A DNA stretch of 64,000 nucleotides, from assembly GCF_009363255.1 (NCBI RefSeq), contig NZ_CP045318.1, positions 3,730,304 to 3,794,303 of the forward strand, written 5' to 3'. Under the pieces are notes generated by a model that was given only the letters and a program-made list of their open reading frames with translations, made no database searches and had not been told where the DNA came from. A program made the translations under genes and the position numbers. Below, piece by piece: positions 27,769-44,317 of the stretch. This DNA comes from Roseivivax sp. THAF197b. Lineage in GTDB: Bacteria > Pseudomonadota > Alphaproteobacteria > Rhodobacterales > Rhodobacteraceae. Position 1 is the first letter of the stretch. Each line of letters opens with the position of its first letter.

Positions 27769-27770
27769 GT

Positions 27771-27786
27771 CGGGGGGAAACCCCCG
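27771..27786 (+). other. Stem-loop 3 after pufC (GAAA tetraloop)
   Basis: Six-base GC stem (CGGGGG / CCCCCG) closed by a GAAA tetraloop of GNRA type, an unusually stable RNA hairpin. Confidence 0.6.
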
Positions 27787-27813
27787 GTTCCCTTCCTGTT
27801 GGCTACAGGAGCT

Positions 27814-27862
27814 GGCGCCGTGTCGCGTGAAACGCAAGTTTTGCATGACACGGCGCCTTTTT
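27814..27862 (+). terminator. Rho-independent terminator of the bchC-puf superoperon
   Basis: Perfect eleven-base stem (GGCGCCGTGTC / GACACGGCGCC) with a 22-base loop followed by five T. It is the only one of the four post-pufC hairpins with a T tract. It ends 20 bases before the dxs ATG, so dxs needs its own promoter or read-through. Confidence 0.75.
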
Positions 27863-27881
27863 CAATCTTGGAGATCGCGCC

Positions 27882-29801
27882 ATGACCCGTCCCGCCACAC
27901 CGATCCTCGACCGCGTCGCCTCTCCTGCCGATCTCAGGCGCATGGATGACCGGACGCTTTCCAAGCTGTCGGATGAACTGCGCGCGGAAGTGATCTCCGC
28001 CGTGTCGGAGACGGGCGGTCATCTTGGATCCTCTCTCGGTGTGGTCGAACTGACCGTCGCGATCCACGCGGTCTTCAACACGCCGATGGACAAACTGATC
28101 TTCGACGTGGGTCACCAATGTTACCCGCACAAGGTCCTGACGGGTCGCCGCGACCGCATCCGGACCCTGCGTCAGAAGGGCGGGCTGTCCGGGTTCACCA
28201 AACGCTCGGAATCCGAATACGACCCGTTCGGTGCGGCGCATTCCTCAACCTCAATCTCGGCCGCGCTCGGATTTGCCGTCGGTCGCGACATGGGCAAACC
28301 CACGGGCGATGCGATCGCGGTGATCGGGGACGGCTCCATCTCGGCGGGCATGGCCTACGAGGCGATGAACAATGCCGGTGCGGAAGGCCGACGTCTGTTC
28401 GTGATCCTTAACGACAACGAGATGTCCATCGCCCCACCCGTGGGCGCGATGTCGTCGTACCTATCGTCGCTTTACGGCCAGGAGCCGTTTCAGAAGATGA
28501 AATCCCTTGCCGAGGGCTTCGAATCCGCGTTGCCCGGCCCGATGCGCGATGGCGCGCGGCGTGCACGCGAACTGGTGACAGGGCAGGGCGGCGAAAGTGG
28601 ATCGCTCTTCACCGCGCTGGGCTTCGATTACCTCGGCCCCATCGATGGGCACGATATGGGCCAGCTTCTGAGCGTGCTTCGTTCCGCCCGGGCGCGCGCC
28701 ACAGGGCCGGTTCTGATCCATTGCTGCACCGTGAAGGGCAAGGGCTACGCGCCAGCCGAGAAAGCCGCCGATTGCGGGCATGGCGTGTCGAAATTCGACC
28801 CTGCAACGGGCGTTCAAGCCAAATCGACGCCCAACGCGCCCGCCTATACCAAGGTCTTCGGCCAAGCCCTGACCGAGGCCGCCGCGCGCGATCCCGACGT
28901 GGTGGCCGTCACGGCGGCGATGCCGTCGGGCACCGGCGTCAACATCATGGCAGAGCGTTTCCCGGCGCGGGTCTTCGACGTGGGAATCGCCGAACAGCAC
29001 GGCGTGACCTTTGCTGCCGCCCTCGCAGCCTCGGGGCTCAAGCCTTTCGCGGCGATCTATTCGACCTTCCTTCAGCGCGGCTATGACCAGGTCGTACATG
29101 ACGTGGCGCTGCAGAACCTGCCGGTGCGCTTCGCCATCGATAGGGCGGGGCTTGTGGGTGCGGATGGCGCGACGCATGCCGGGGCCTTCGATATCGGCTA
29201 CCTTGCGTCGCTCCCGAACATGACCGTGATGGCCGCGTCGAACGAGGCCGAGCTTGCGCGCATGGTCGAAACCGCGCGTGGCCACGATACGGGGCCCATC
29301 GCCTTCCGCTATCCGCGCGGCAATGGCACGGGCGTCGCGATCCCGGAGCGTCCGGAGGCGCTTGAGATCGGCAAGGGCCGGATTGTGGCGGAAGGCAGCG
29401 ACGTGGCCTTCCTGTCCTTCGGGGCGCATCTTACCGAGGTTGAGACCGCGGGCTCGATGCTGGCACTGCAAGGTGTCAGCGCGACCATCGCCGATGCCCG
29501 CTTCGCCAAACCGCTCGACATGGACCTGATCCGGCAGCTTGCGCGTCATCACAGGGCCCTGATTACCGTGGAGCAGGGCGCGCAGGGGGGCTTTGGTGCC
29601 CAGGTTCTGCACGCGCTGGCCGCGGAAGGCGCGTTCGATCAGGGTCTCGCGATCCGCACGCTGACATTGCCGGACAGGTTCATCGATCAGGCCAGTCCCG
29701 CGGATATGTATGCCGACGCGCAGCTCTCGGCGCAGGACCTGGTTCTGGCCGCGATGCGCGCGCTGGGACGGGACGCCAAGGTGGTGCCGTTGCGCGCGTG
29801 A
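27882..29801 (+). CDS. dxs: 1-deoxy-D-xylulose-5-phosphate synthase
   Basis: Thiamine-diphosphate transketolase-like enzyme, first step of the MEP isoprenoid pathway, from pyruvate and glyceraldehyde 3-phosphate. 639 residues. Thiamine-diphosphate binding: [18 protein letters not shown] (about 150-167), with NDNEMSI after it. The transketolase pyrimidine domain has [17 protein letters not shown] near residue 367. [14 protein letters not shown] is near the N terminus. A GGAG site precedes the ATG. It sits between the puf terminator and idi inside the PGC, consistent with a dedicated isoprenoid supply. Confidence 0.97.
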   Translation: MTRPATPILDRVASPADLRRMDDRTLSKLSDELRAEVISAVSETGGHLGSSLGVVELTVAIHAVFNTPMDKLIFDVGHQCYPHKVLTGRRDRIRTLRQKGGLSGFTKRSESEYDPFGAAHSSTSISAALGFAVGRDMGKPTGDAIAVIGDGSISAGMAYEAMNNAGAEGRRLFVILNDNEMSIAPPVGAMSSYLSSLYGQEPFQKMKSLAEGFESALPGPMRDGARRARELVTGQGGESGSLFTALGFDYLGPIDGHDMGQLLSVLRSARARATGPVLIHCCTVKGKGYAPAEKAADCGHGVSKFDPATGVQAKSTPNAPAYTKVFGQALTEAAARDPDVVAVTAAMPSGTGVNIMAERFPARVFDVGIAEQHGVTFAAALAASGLKPFAAIYSTFLQRGYDQVVHDVALQNLPVRFAIDRAGLVGADGATHAGAFDIGYLASLPNMTVMAASNEAELARMVETARGHDTGPIAFRYPRGNGTGVAIPERPEALEIGKGRIVAEGSDVAFLSFGAHLTEVETAGSMLALQGVSATIADARFAKPLDMDLIRQLARHHRALITVEQGAQGGFGAQVLHALAAEGAFDQGLAIRTLTLPDRFIDQASPADMYADAQLSAQDLVLAAMRALGRDAKVVPLRA

Positions 29802-29809
29802 GAGCGAAC

Positions 29810-29834
29810 CGCTTCGGGCATCGAGCCCGAAGCG
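29810..29834. terminator. Stem-loop between dxs and idi (1)
   Basis: Perfect ten-base stem (CGCTTCGGGC / GCCCGAAGCG) with a five-base loop, just after the dxs stop. With the next hairpin it probably ends transcription from both convergent genes; no long T tract. Confidence 0.55.
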
Positions 29835-29839
29835 GCCCT

Positions 29840-29859
29840 ACGAGAGGCCAGCCTCTCGT
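29840..29859. terminator. Stem-loop between dxs and idi (2)
   Basis: Perfect nine-base stem (ACGAGAGGC / GCCTCTCGT) with a two-base centre. A run of six T follows about 12 bases on. Confidence 0.5.
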
Positions 29860-29967
29860 GCTCTCCGACGTTTTTTGGAAAGATGAAGGAAAAGGGGGCG
29901 TCGTGTTTGCGGCGCCCTTGTGCGCCTGACCCGGCCGCGAAGCCGAGGGCGGCAAAACGGCGCGCGG

Positions 29968-30507
29968 CTACTCTGCCGCTGTGCCGAGCCGTTCGGGGAA
30001 GATGCGCGCGGCGTGCTCGGTCACGTAGATGCGCAGCCAGGGCGTGAAATCCTCAGGGGCCTCGGCGATCCGGGCGCGCAAAGCTGCAAGCGGCACCCAT
30101 TCCGTCGCCATCACCTCGTCGGGATTGGGCGCGATCCGTAGGTCGGCAGGAGCGTCTGCCGTGAAGAGATCCACCACCTCATGCTCGATCAGCCCACAGC
30201 CTACATCGGCGCGGTATTCGATCCGGTCCCGGTAATCGAGTGCGAGGCCGCGAATGCCCAACTCCTCGCCCAGGCGCCGGATCGCACAGACCTCGGGGTC
30301 TTCGTTCCAGTGCGGATGCGTGCAGCAGGTATTCGCCCAGAGACCCGGCGTGTGGTATTTGCCCAGGGCACGTCGTTGCAGCAGGATCTCCTCCCCGCGC
30401 ATCACGAAGACCGAGATCGCCTTGTGGCGCAGACCGCGGCGGTGCACCTCCAGCTTCTCGATGGCGCGCAGGGCGCCGTCTTCCCAAGCGGGGATAAGGG
30501 TCGTCAT
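29968..30507 (-). CDS. idi: Isopentenyl-diphosphate delta-isomerase, type I
   Basis: Interconverts isopentenyl and dimethylallyl diphosphate. 179 residues with a Nudix-like fold: LWANTCCTHPHWNED (about 57-71), holding the catalytic Cys and metal His residues. It continues with the acidic segment ending RLGEELGI and HEVVDLFTA with a metal Glu. The ATG overlaps the bchP stop, so it is read last in the bchG - transporter - bchP - idi operon. It converges on dxs, and the two hairpins between them fit a shared terminator. Confidence 0.95.
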   Translation of the reverse strand: MTTLIPAWEDGALRAIEKLEVHRRGLRHKAISVFVMRGEEILLQRRALGKYHTPGLWANTCCTHPHWNEDPEVCAIRRLGEELGIRGLALDYRDRIEYRADVGCGLIEHEVVDLFTADAPADLRIAPNPDEVMATEWVPLAALRARIAEAPEDFTPWLRIYVTEHAARIFPERLGTAAE

Positions 30508-31685
30508 ACATGCGTCTCCGGCACGAGCCCTGCAAGGTGGCGCAGGTTCTTGAAGCCGATCTTCAGATGCGCCATGGGCCGTGCTTTGACGAGTTTCTTG
30601 TTCATGTAGGCCTCGAAGGTCAACCGCTGCACATCGATGTCATGGCAGAGCGAGACGAAGCGTTCGCGGCGTTCATCGGAGCGATAATAGGCGTTCTGCA
30701 TCGAGGCCAGAACGCGAAAGACCGTCTTGTGCTCGCGCATGAAGAGCTTGCGCGCGAGTTTGAGTGCGCGTGGATTGGCCGTGGTGAGATAGGCCTCGGC
30801 CGCGGCGGCGGCGACACGGCCGCCTGTCATGGCGTAGTAGATACCCTCACCGGAGGAAGGCGCGACGACGCCCGCCGCGTCCCCTGCGAGGATCAGATCG
30901 CGGCCGTTGTCCCAGCGATCGAGCGGCTTGAGCGGGATCGGCGCCCCTTCGCGGCGCAACGTCTCGCAGCCTTCCAGATGGGACGATATGCGCAGGTCGG
31001 CGGTGGCCTTCTTCAGATCCACTTCGGAGCGTTCCGTGCCCATGCCGACCGAGACCGTATTGCCATGCGGGAAGACCCAGCCGTAGAAATCGGGCGAAAT
31101 CCGCCCGTCATAGATCACGTCGCAGCGATGCGGGTCGTAGTAATCCGAGGGCGTCGGGGCCGCGATGATTTCGTGATAGGCAAAGACCAGCGGGATGCGG
31201 TCGGCGCCGTCGATCTCGCCTCGGGCGACACGGCTTTTGGCGCCATCTGCGCCGATGATGAGCCGCGTCGAGATCTGTTTCTCCTCGCCGCTGGCCTTGT
31301 CGCGATAGACAACGCGGGGCCAGCCGCGCGACCGGTCGATCCTCAAAAAGGTGCCGGTGAGCCGTTCGGCCCCGGCGGCCACCGCGCGGTCGCGCAGCCA
31401 GGGGTCGAAATCCTTCCGGTCGACCATGCCGACGAACCCGTTCTCGACGGGGATGTCCACGTGCCGCCCCTGCGGCGAGATCATGCGTGCGGTCGAAATC
31501 TTGGTGAGAAGCTGGCTTTCGGGAACGTCGAAATCCTGCATCAGCCGGGGCGGGATCGCGCCGCCACAGGGCTTGATCCGGCCTTCCCGGTCCAGAAGCG
31601 CCACCCGTTGGCCATTGCTGGCCAGATCATGCGCGGCAGTGGCCCCGGCGGGTCCGCCTCCGACAACGACGACATCATAGACCAT
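30504..31685 (-). CDS. bchP: Geranylgeranyl diphosphate / geranylgeranyl-bacteriochlorophyll reductase BchP
   Basis: Flavoprotein that reduces the geranylgeranyl side chain to phytyl. 393 residues from the ATG at 31685. Long open sequence upstream belongs to another frame of the transporter gene and is rejected. The N-terminal FAD fold VVVVGGGPAGATAAHDLASN (5-24) is followed by LLDREGRIKPCGGAIPPRL. A second FAD segment, LILAGDAAGVVAPSSGEGI (about 290-308), is typical of the family. The start lies two bases after the stop of the BCD-family transporter gene. Confidence 0.95.
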   Translation of the reverse strand: MVYDVVVVGGGPAGATAAHDLASNGQRVALLDREGRIKPCGGAIPPRLMQDFDVPESQLLTKISTARMISPQGRHVDIPVENGFVGMVDRKDFDPWLRDRAVAAGAERLTGTFLRIDRSRGWPRVVYRDKASGEEKQISTRLIIGADGAKSRVARGEIDGADRIPLVFAYHEIIAAPTPSDYYDPHRCDVIYDGRISPDFYGWVFPHGNTVSVGMGTERSEVDLKKATADLRISSHLEGCETLRREGAPIPLKPLDRWDNGRDLILAGDAAGVVAPSSGEGIYYAMTGGRVAAAAAEAYLTTANPRALKLARKLFMREHKTVFRVLASMQNAYYRSDERRERFVSLCHDIDVQRLTFEAYMNKKLVKARPMAHLKIGFKNLRHLAGLVPETHV

Positions 31686-31687
31686 GT

Positions 31688-32968
31688 TTACTCTCCGGGT
31701 TGCAGGGCAGGGGAGGCGGCCGGGGCCGCCATGACGTGACGCGCCAGCCATGCGGCGGCGACAAAAAGAGCGGCTTCGATCAGGAAGACGGATCCGAAGG
31801 CGGTGGCATCGGGGGTGAATTGCCGCGCGAGGTCGGCAAGGCCCGCTCCGGCAAGACCGCCGAAGCCTGCGGCAATCGCCTGCGCGGCGCCCCAGAGTCC
31901 CATCCTTGTGCCTTCGCGCTGGGCGCGGCCTTCGCCTGCCAGCGCCATCATCGACCCTATGGCGGCGACGGCGAACATGCCGTTGAAAAAGCCCAAGACG
32001 ACGGTCGCTTGCATCAGCGGAGCGGCAGGTCCGGCCTGACCCAGCACGGCGATGGAGACCAGTGCCGCGGCAGAGCCGAGGCATCCCGCGATGACCCAAT
32101 GGCGGAGCGCGCCGATCCGGAGGCCGGTTGCCATGATCCCGACGGTCAGCATTCCGAGAAAGACACCGCCATTCTGCGCGCCCGAAAGCTGCGTCGACTG
32201 GCCGGGCGTGAAGTTGAACACGAGACCGGCATAGGGTTCGAGGATCAGCTCCTGCATGAAATAGGCGGTCATCGACAGGAAGACGAATATGGTGAAGGCG
32301 CGGGCATGTGGCTCCGCCCAGATCTCGGCCATCCCGTCGCGAAAGCGCATGGGCTCAGGCTCGGCTTCTGCCACGATGCCACGCTCGATCCGCCAGGTGG
32401 CGATGAGTGTCAGCAGGAAGGCGATGGCCGCCACGCTCGCCACGATGGTCATGAGCCGCGCGGGGGAATAGGGATCGAGAAGCCCGCCCACGACGCCCGC
32501 GGTCATGGCGATGCCGAAGATCATCATCAGCCAGGTGATCGTGGCGGCGGCCGCGCGGCGATGCGGGGTCGTGGCCGTGGCCAGAAGCGCCAGAAGCGAG
32601 GTGCCGGACGCGCCAACACCGAGGCCGATCAGGGCGTAAGCCAAAATGGACAGCGCAAGGCCCGCGGCGAAGCTCGTCTCCAACAGGACAACGCCGCCCG
32701 CAGCTCCGACACCGCCGAGGCCCAGCGCGAACATGCCGCGCAGGATCCATGCGGTCCGGTTGCCACCCGTGTCAGACAGGAATCCCCAGCTCGGTCGGGT
32801 GATCTGGATGCCGTAATGCAGCGCCACGAGGAGTCCCGGCAGGACCGCAGGCAGCGCAAGCTCCACCACCATGAGCCGGTTCAGGGTCGAGGTGGTCAGA
32901 ACGACGATGGCGCCAAGGCACATCTGCACAAGGCCGAGGCGGACGATGGAAAGCCAGGAGAGCGTCAT
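31688..32968 (-). CDS. BCD/PucC-family MFS protein between bchG and bchP
   Basis: 426-residue protein with about twelve hydrophobic helices, of the bacteriochlorophyll delivery (BCD) / PucC branch of the MFS. It holds the position of the gene called bch2 or ORF428 in Rhodobacter. Markers shared with LhaA (44970-46394) are LGLVQMCLGAIVVLTTSTLNR near the N terminus and LILEPYAGLVFNFTPGQST in the middle. Likely role: moving or inserting (bacterio)chlorophyll during complex assembly, inferred from family. Its start overlaps the bchG stop by four bases. Confidence 0.88.
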   Translation of the reverse strand: MTLSWLSIVRLGLVQMCLGAIVVLTTSTLNRLMVVELALPAVLPGLLVALHYGIQITRPSWGFLSDTGGNRTAWILRGMFALGLGGVGAAGGVVLLETSFAAGLALSILAYALIGLGVGASGTSLLALLATATTPHRRAAAATITWLMMIFGIAMTAGVVGGLLDPYSPARLMTIVASVAAIAFLLTLIATWRIERGIVAEAEPEPMRFRDGMAEIWAEPHARAFTIFVFLSMTAYFMQELILEPYAGLVFNFTPGQSTQLSGAQNGGVFLGMLTVGIMATGLRIGALRHWVIAGCLGSAAALVSIAVLGQAGPAAPLMQATVVLGFFNGMFAVAAIGSMMALAGEGRAQREGTRMGLWGAAQAIAAGFGGLAGAGLADLARQFTPDATAFGSVFLIEAALFVAAAWLARHVMAAPAASPALQPGE

Positions 32969-33873
32969 ACTGCACCTCGGATCGAGCGCAGCGCTAAGGC
33001 GGCGACCATCATGCCGGAGACGTAGAGAAGGACGCCGGTGCCGTTATACCAGGGCGCCTTCGCCTTCGGGTCGCGCAGCATCACGCGCATGGCCAGAAGC
33101 TGCAATCCGACAAGGGCACCGATGGCAAGCGCATGCAAGGGACGGTCGAGCGACAGAAGAAGCCCGATCACGCCGAGCTGCGGCAGGATCATGCCCCAGC
33201 AGGCCACACGCGCCGCGCGGTCGGGACCGAGCGTCACCGGAAGGGAGGCGACGCCGGTCTGGCGGTCGCCCTCCAGTGCCTTGAAATCGTTGAGGGTCAT
33301 GATTCCGTGCGCACCGAGCCCGTAAAGAAGGGCGGTGAGGATGACGGGACCGCTTGGCAGGCTCTGCGCGAGGATCGCGGCACCGGTGAACCAGGGCAGC
33401 GTCTCGTAGGAGAGTCCCACCAGACCCGGCCCCCACCAGCCCGACTTCTTCAGGCGCAGCGGTTCTGCGGAATAGGCCCAGGCCGCGGCAACTCCGACCA
33501 TCGTGGCAATGAAGCCCCAAAGACCCAAGAGCGCGCCCACGGAGAGGGACAGCGCGGACATGGCCAGCGCGATCCACAAACCCCACCGCCCCGGCACGCG
33601 GCCCGAGGGGATCGGGCGATCCGGCTCATTGATCGCGTCCACATGCCGGTCGCACCAATCGTTCGCAGCCTGGCTCATGCCGCAGACGATGGGACCGGCC
33701 AGGATGATGCCAAGCACGACGAGGCCTGGCGCGTGGCCAAGTGCGACGCCCGAGGAGACCGCACCGCAGAGATAGGCCCACATCGGCGGAAACCATGTGA
33801 CAGGCTTGATCAGCCGCAGCATCGCAGCGGGTTCCGGATAACGGCGCGCGTGTAAACTTAGACTGACACTCAT
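32965..33873 (-). CDS. bchG: Bacteriochlorophyll synthase (UbiA-type prenyltransferase) BchG
   Basis: Esterifies bacteriochlorophyllide with geranylgeranyl or phytyl diphosphate in the membrane. 302 residues, eight to nine hydrophobic helices. First Asp motif: NDWCDRHVDAINEPDRP (about 71-87). Second: NDFKALEGDRQTG (about 193-205). I keep the ATG at 33873 because the N terminus MSVSLSLHARRYPEPA resembles the Rhodobacter protein as I recall it; M18 (33822) is a shorter alternative. A perfect PpsR palindrome lies inside codons 2-8, an unusual operator position. Confidence 0.94.
   Translation of the reverse strand: MSVSLSLHARRYPEPAAMLRLIKPVTWFPPMWAYLCGAVSSGVALGHAPGLVVLGIILAGPIVCGMSQAANDWCDRHVDAINEPDRPIPSGRVPGRWGLWIALAMSALSLSVGALLGLWGFIATMVGVAAAWAYSAEPLRLKKSGWWGPGLVGLSYETLPWFTGAAILAQSLPSGPVILTALLYGLGAHGIMTLNDFKALEGDRQTGVASLPVTLGPDRAARVACWGMILPQLGVIGLLLSLDRPLHALAIGALVGLQLLAMRVMLRDPKAKAPWYNGTGVLLYVSGMMVAALALRSIRGAV
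33851..33868. promoter_or_regulatory. PpsR/CrtJ operator within the bchG 5' codons
   Basis: Perfect TGT-N12-ACA palindrome (TGTA...GACA) inside bchG codons 2-8. Confidence 0.75.
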
Positions 33874-33874
33874 A

Positions 33875-33892
33875 CGTCAGTTAGACACGACA
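33875..33892. promoter_or_regulatory. Degenerate PpsR/CrtJ half-matched operator before bchG
   Basis: CGT-N12-ACA, one mismatch from the consensus, six bases from the perfect site at 33851. The spacing equals that of the crtD/crtE pair. Confidence 0.5.
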
Positions 33893-33967
33893 CTCTGAGT
33901 CGGCGCAAGTATTCTTGCGGCAACGGCCACTTTGCGCTGGTGTTTCAGGGTCGAATTTTGGGGGTGA

Positions 33968-35383
33968 TCAGTCCTGATCTCCGCTTTCGCGGTTCAGAAG
34001 CCCGTATTTGCGCAGCTTCACATAGAGCGATTGCCGCGACAGGCCGAGCATCTCCGCCGCCGCCACGCGGTTGTTGCGCGTCAGGTTCACAGCCGTCTCG
34101 ATGCACATCTTTTCGACCACATCGGTGGTTTCGGCGACGATCTCCTTCAGCGTGGCGGAGCCTACGAGCTCCATCACGTTGCGGCTTGATTCCTCGGAGG
34201 CATGCATCTGCGAACGGCGCAGGGAATCCGTGCGCGTGCTATCGCGGATGATGAAGCCGATCATCGGCTCGGACCGGGTATTGATCATCGTCGCGGACAT
34301 CTCGATCGAGGTCTCGGCACCGAATTCGTTGGTCACCTTGGTCGCATAGAAGCGCATCTTTCCGGCGCGGCGCGCATTCTCGGTCACGACGTTCATGTCG
34401 ATCTGACCGCGGCTCAGGAAATCCGACAACTTGCGCCCTTTGACATCCACGAGGTGCGCCGCGTCGATCATCTCGAGGAAGCTGTCATTCGCACTCTGGA
34501 TAAGGCCCGATGCCGTGGTCAGCACCATCGCGTCGGGGCCTTGTTCGAACAGGGCGGCGAATTCGTCATGGCTGCCGGAGCCGCGCGCATCCGAGCCGCC
34601 CACTTCATCGAGCCGCAGGATCAGTACGCGCTCTCCGGCCGCGCGGAAGACGTGCGGAACGAAGCTGACGTCGCTGTGACCGCGGCGCACACGGGCCGTG
34701 ACCGGCTGCGAGCCTTCGGAGATGGCCGCGTTCAGGAGGCTCTCGATGAATTCCTCGCGGCCCCGGTCGTGAAATTCGTTGGCGAAGATGGCCCCGATGA
34801 AATCCTCCCGCGACGACCCGAGAAGGGCAGCGGCGGGATCATTGAGGTCCTTGATGCGACCACCGGTGACCGAAACGAAGACGATGGGGTCCTGAACGGT
34901 ACGCAGGAGAAGCCGGTAGCGCGCATCGAATTCGCGCCGCGCCTCGTATCCCTGCTCAAGCGACATCTGCGCCTGAACGAGCTGGGCCTGGGTTTCCGCG
35001 ACGATGCTCAGATCACGACCGAGCAGAAGCACGCCCCGGCCCGACGGATCCGGGTAGAAGCTGTATCGAATCGGAAATTCCCAGCTGCGCCCATCTTCAT
35101 GGTTCAACTCGACCGGGCGGGCGACGGAGCCGGTTTCACGGAAAGTCTTGAGGGCGTTTTCCAGCTTCGGCAGGCTTTCGACCGTCAGCACGTTGCCGAT
35201 GGGCTGCCCGACCCAGCTATCGGTCTTGCCCGGGGCCTTTTCGCCGAGAACATCCAGAATGCGCGACTCGCCATCAATCAGGAGCGCGATGTCACAAGCT
35301 GCCGTGAGAAGCCCGTTCAGAGCGTCCCGGCTGTCAGCCAATTCCCTTCCGGATTCCTGCTCTTGTGCTTCTCTTTGTGACAT
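33968..35383 (-). CDS. ppsR: PpsR/CrtJ, PAS-HTH repressor of photosynthesis genes
   Basis: Represses bch, crt and light-harvesting genes at high oxygen by binding TGT-N12-ACA. 471 residues: N-terminal region (about 1-125), PAS domains (about 135-255 and 275-395) joined by a helical Gln-rich segment (about 128-150), and a C-terminal Fis-type helix-turn-helix (AAAEMLGLSRQSLYVKLRKY, about 442-461). Only two cysteines are seen, C30 and C427; the latter matches the HTH-proximal redox Cys. The start overlaps the ppaA stop by one base (TAATG), so regulator and antirepressor are co-translated. Confidence 0.96.
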   Translation of the reverse strand: MSQREAQEQESGRELADSRDALNGLLTAACDIALLIDGESRILDVLGEKAPGKTDSWVGQPIGNVLTVESLPKLENALKTFRETGSVARPVELNHEDGRSWEFPIRYSFYPDPSGRGVLLLGRDLSIVAETQAQLVQAQMSLEQGYEARREFDARYRLLLRTVQDPIVFVSVTGGRIKDLNDPAAALLGSSREDFIGAIFANEFHDRGREEFIESLLNAAISEGSQPVTARVRRGHSDVSFVPHVFRAAGERVLILRLDEVGGSDARGSGSHDEFAALFEQGPDAMVLTTASGLIQSANDSFLEMIDAAHLVDVKGRKLSDFLSRGQIDMNVVTENARRAGKMRFYATKVTNEFGAETSIEMSATMINTRSEPMIGFIIRDSTRTDSLRRSQMHASEESSRNVMELVGSATLKEIVAETTDVVEKMCIETAVNLTRNNRVAAAEMLGLSRQSLYVKLRKYGLLNRESGDQD

Positions 35384-36162
35384 TACCTCACCTTGGGTGG
35401 GTCAGAGTTCATTCGGCTTCGGCAATACTGGAACGCGGCACGTGCATCACCGGTTACCAAGTCGGCCCCGGTCTCTGTCGCGGTTTTTTGCGATGAAGTC
35501 AAAGCTAGGCCGCCGACAATGAGTGGAGGCGGGGCGTCTAAGGAAGACTTAATGCGCGTGATCATTTCTGCAATGGCGGCCATTTTGATTTCACGCGGGC
35601 AGGTGAAAAACACCCCGTCGTAAGGATCGTTGCGCAGAACGCGCAGCAATGTCGCGGGACTCGGGCCGAACATCAGCCGAACGGAGGCATTCATGCGCCG
35701 CAATTGCGCGGTGATGACATGGGCGCCAAGCGTGTGGGTGTCGCCATCCGGGACCACAATGACAATCGCGGGCTCCGTCAAGGTGGCGGGCTCCGTACTC
35801 CAGCTTTCCGCAAGCAGACTGAGCATGCCCTGAAGCCGTGCGGTCCCGATCGTCACCTGCGCGAAATCCATCTCGTCCTCGCACCACATCGTGCCCAGCG
35901 CGGCGGCGGCGGCCGGGATGCAATCGTCGATGATGTCGTCCACGCGCAGCCCGTCGGCCTGCAACTCCGAGATGAGCTTTTCCGCGACGAACGGGCCCGG
36001 CATGCAAACGCGGTTGATCGTTTGATCAATGAGAGACTTCAGGTGACGTTCGGATTTGCGTTTCGATGTCGTCTGCATGAGCGACACGACGGAGCTTGCC
36101 AGAGCCGAGATCTCGGGCCGATCTTCCTGCACATTCGCTGGGTTCGAAAGAAAATCCGACAT
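35383..36162 (-). CDS. ppaA: PpaA/AerR, cobalamin-binding photosynthesis regulator
   Basis: B12-binding partner of PpsR/CrtJ that turns repression into activation or relieves it depending on light and oxygen (known for AerR and PpaA). 259 residues from the ATG at 36162; a longer reading upstream is not protein-like. The N-terminal helical part includes MWCEDEMDFAQVTIGTARLQ (about 107-126), the cap that lies over the cobalamin. It is followed by a Rossmann-like B12 domain with VPDGDTHTLGAHV (about 150-162), whose His matches the adenosylcobalamin-sensing His. It precedes ppsR in the same operon. Confidence 0.92.
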   Translation of the reverse strand: MSDFLSNPANVQEDRPEISALASSVVSLMQTTSKRKSERHLKSLIDQTINRVCMPGPFVAEKLISELQADGLRVDDIIDDCIPAAAAALGTMWCEDEMDFAQVTIGTARLQGMLSLLAESWSTEPATLTEPAIVIVVPDGDTHTLGAHVITAQLRRMNASVRLMFGPSPATLLRVLRNDPYDGVFFTCPREIKMAAIAEMITRIKSSLDAPPPLIVGGLALTSSQKTATETGADLVTGDARAAFQYCRSRMNSDPPKVR

Positions 36163-36248
36163 TTCTGAAACCGGGTCCAAACACCCTGATCGCGCCGAGA
36201 GGAGTCCCGGGACTCGATGGGCAGAAGCGTGGCGATCTTGGATCAAAA

Positions 36249-36266
36249 TGTCAAATCAAACTGACA
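36249..36266. promoter_or_regulatory. PpsR/CrtJ operator (ppaA side)
   Basis: Perfect TGT-N12-ACA palindrome (TGTC...GACA), 86 bases before the ppaA ATG. Suggests feedback control of the regulator operon. Confidence 0.8.
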
Positions 36267-36331
36267 TATGGCGTTTTCAGAATTGATTTCGGCCCGCTGA
36301 GACCTCCTGAAATCAAGAGACTACGGCGATC

Positions 36332-36349
36332 TGTCTTAGCTGTTTTACA
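36332..36349. promoter_or_regulatory. PpsR/CrtJ operator (ppaA-bchF spacer, middle)
   Basis: Perfect TGT-N12-ACA palindrome (TGTC...TACA) in the divergent ppaA/bchF promoter region. Confidence 0.8.
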
Positions 36350-36385
36350 TAATGACTGAAACTTCAGCCGTCAGACTGGCTGAAC

Positions 36386-36403
36386 TGTAAGTTTGAATTG
36401 ACA
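36386..36403. promoter_or_regulatory. PpsR/CrtJ operator (bchF side)
   Basis: Perfect TGT-N12-ACA palindrome (TGTA...GACA) that contains the TTGACA -35 of the bchF promoter candidate. Confidence 0.85.
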
Positions 36404-36426
36404 CTTTTCGTATCGGGCGTCTACCT
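36398..36426 (+). promoter_or_regulatory. Candidate bchF promoter (leaderless start)
   Basis: TTGACA (36398-36403), 17-base spacer, CTACCT (36421-36426). Predicted transcription start is within a base or two of the bchF ATG at 36434. No ribosome binding site precedes that ATG. Confidence 0.5.
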
Positions 36427-36433
36427 TGAACAT

Positions 36434-44316
<7,883 letters not shown>

Positions 44317-44317
<1 letters not shown>

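Noticed and set aside
36014..36029. TTGATC-GTTT-GATCAA palindrome resembling an FnrL site
   Set aside because: It lies inside ppaA coding sequence, and the half-site spacing (TTGAT-N6-ATCAA) is two bases longer than the FNR consensus.
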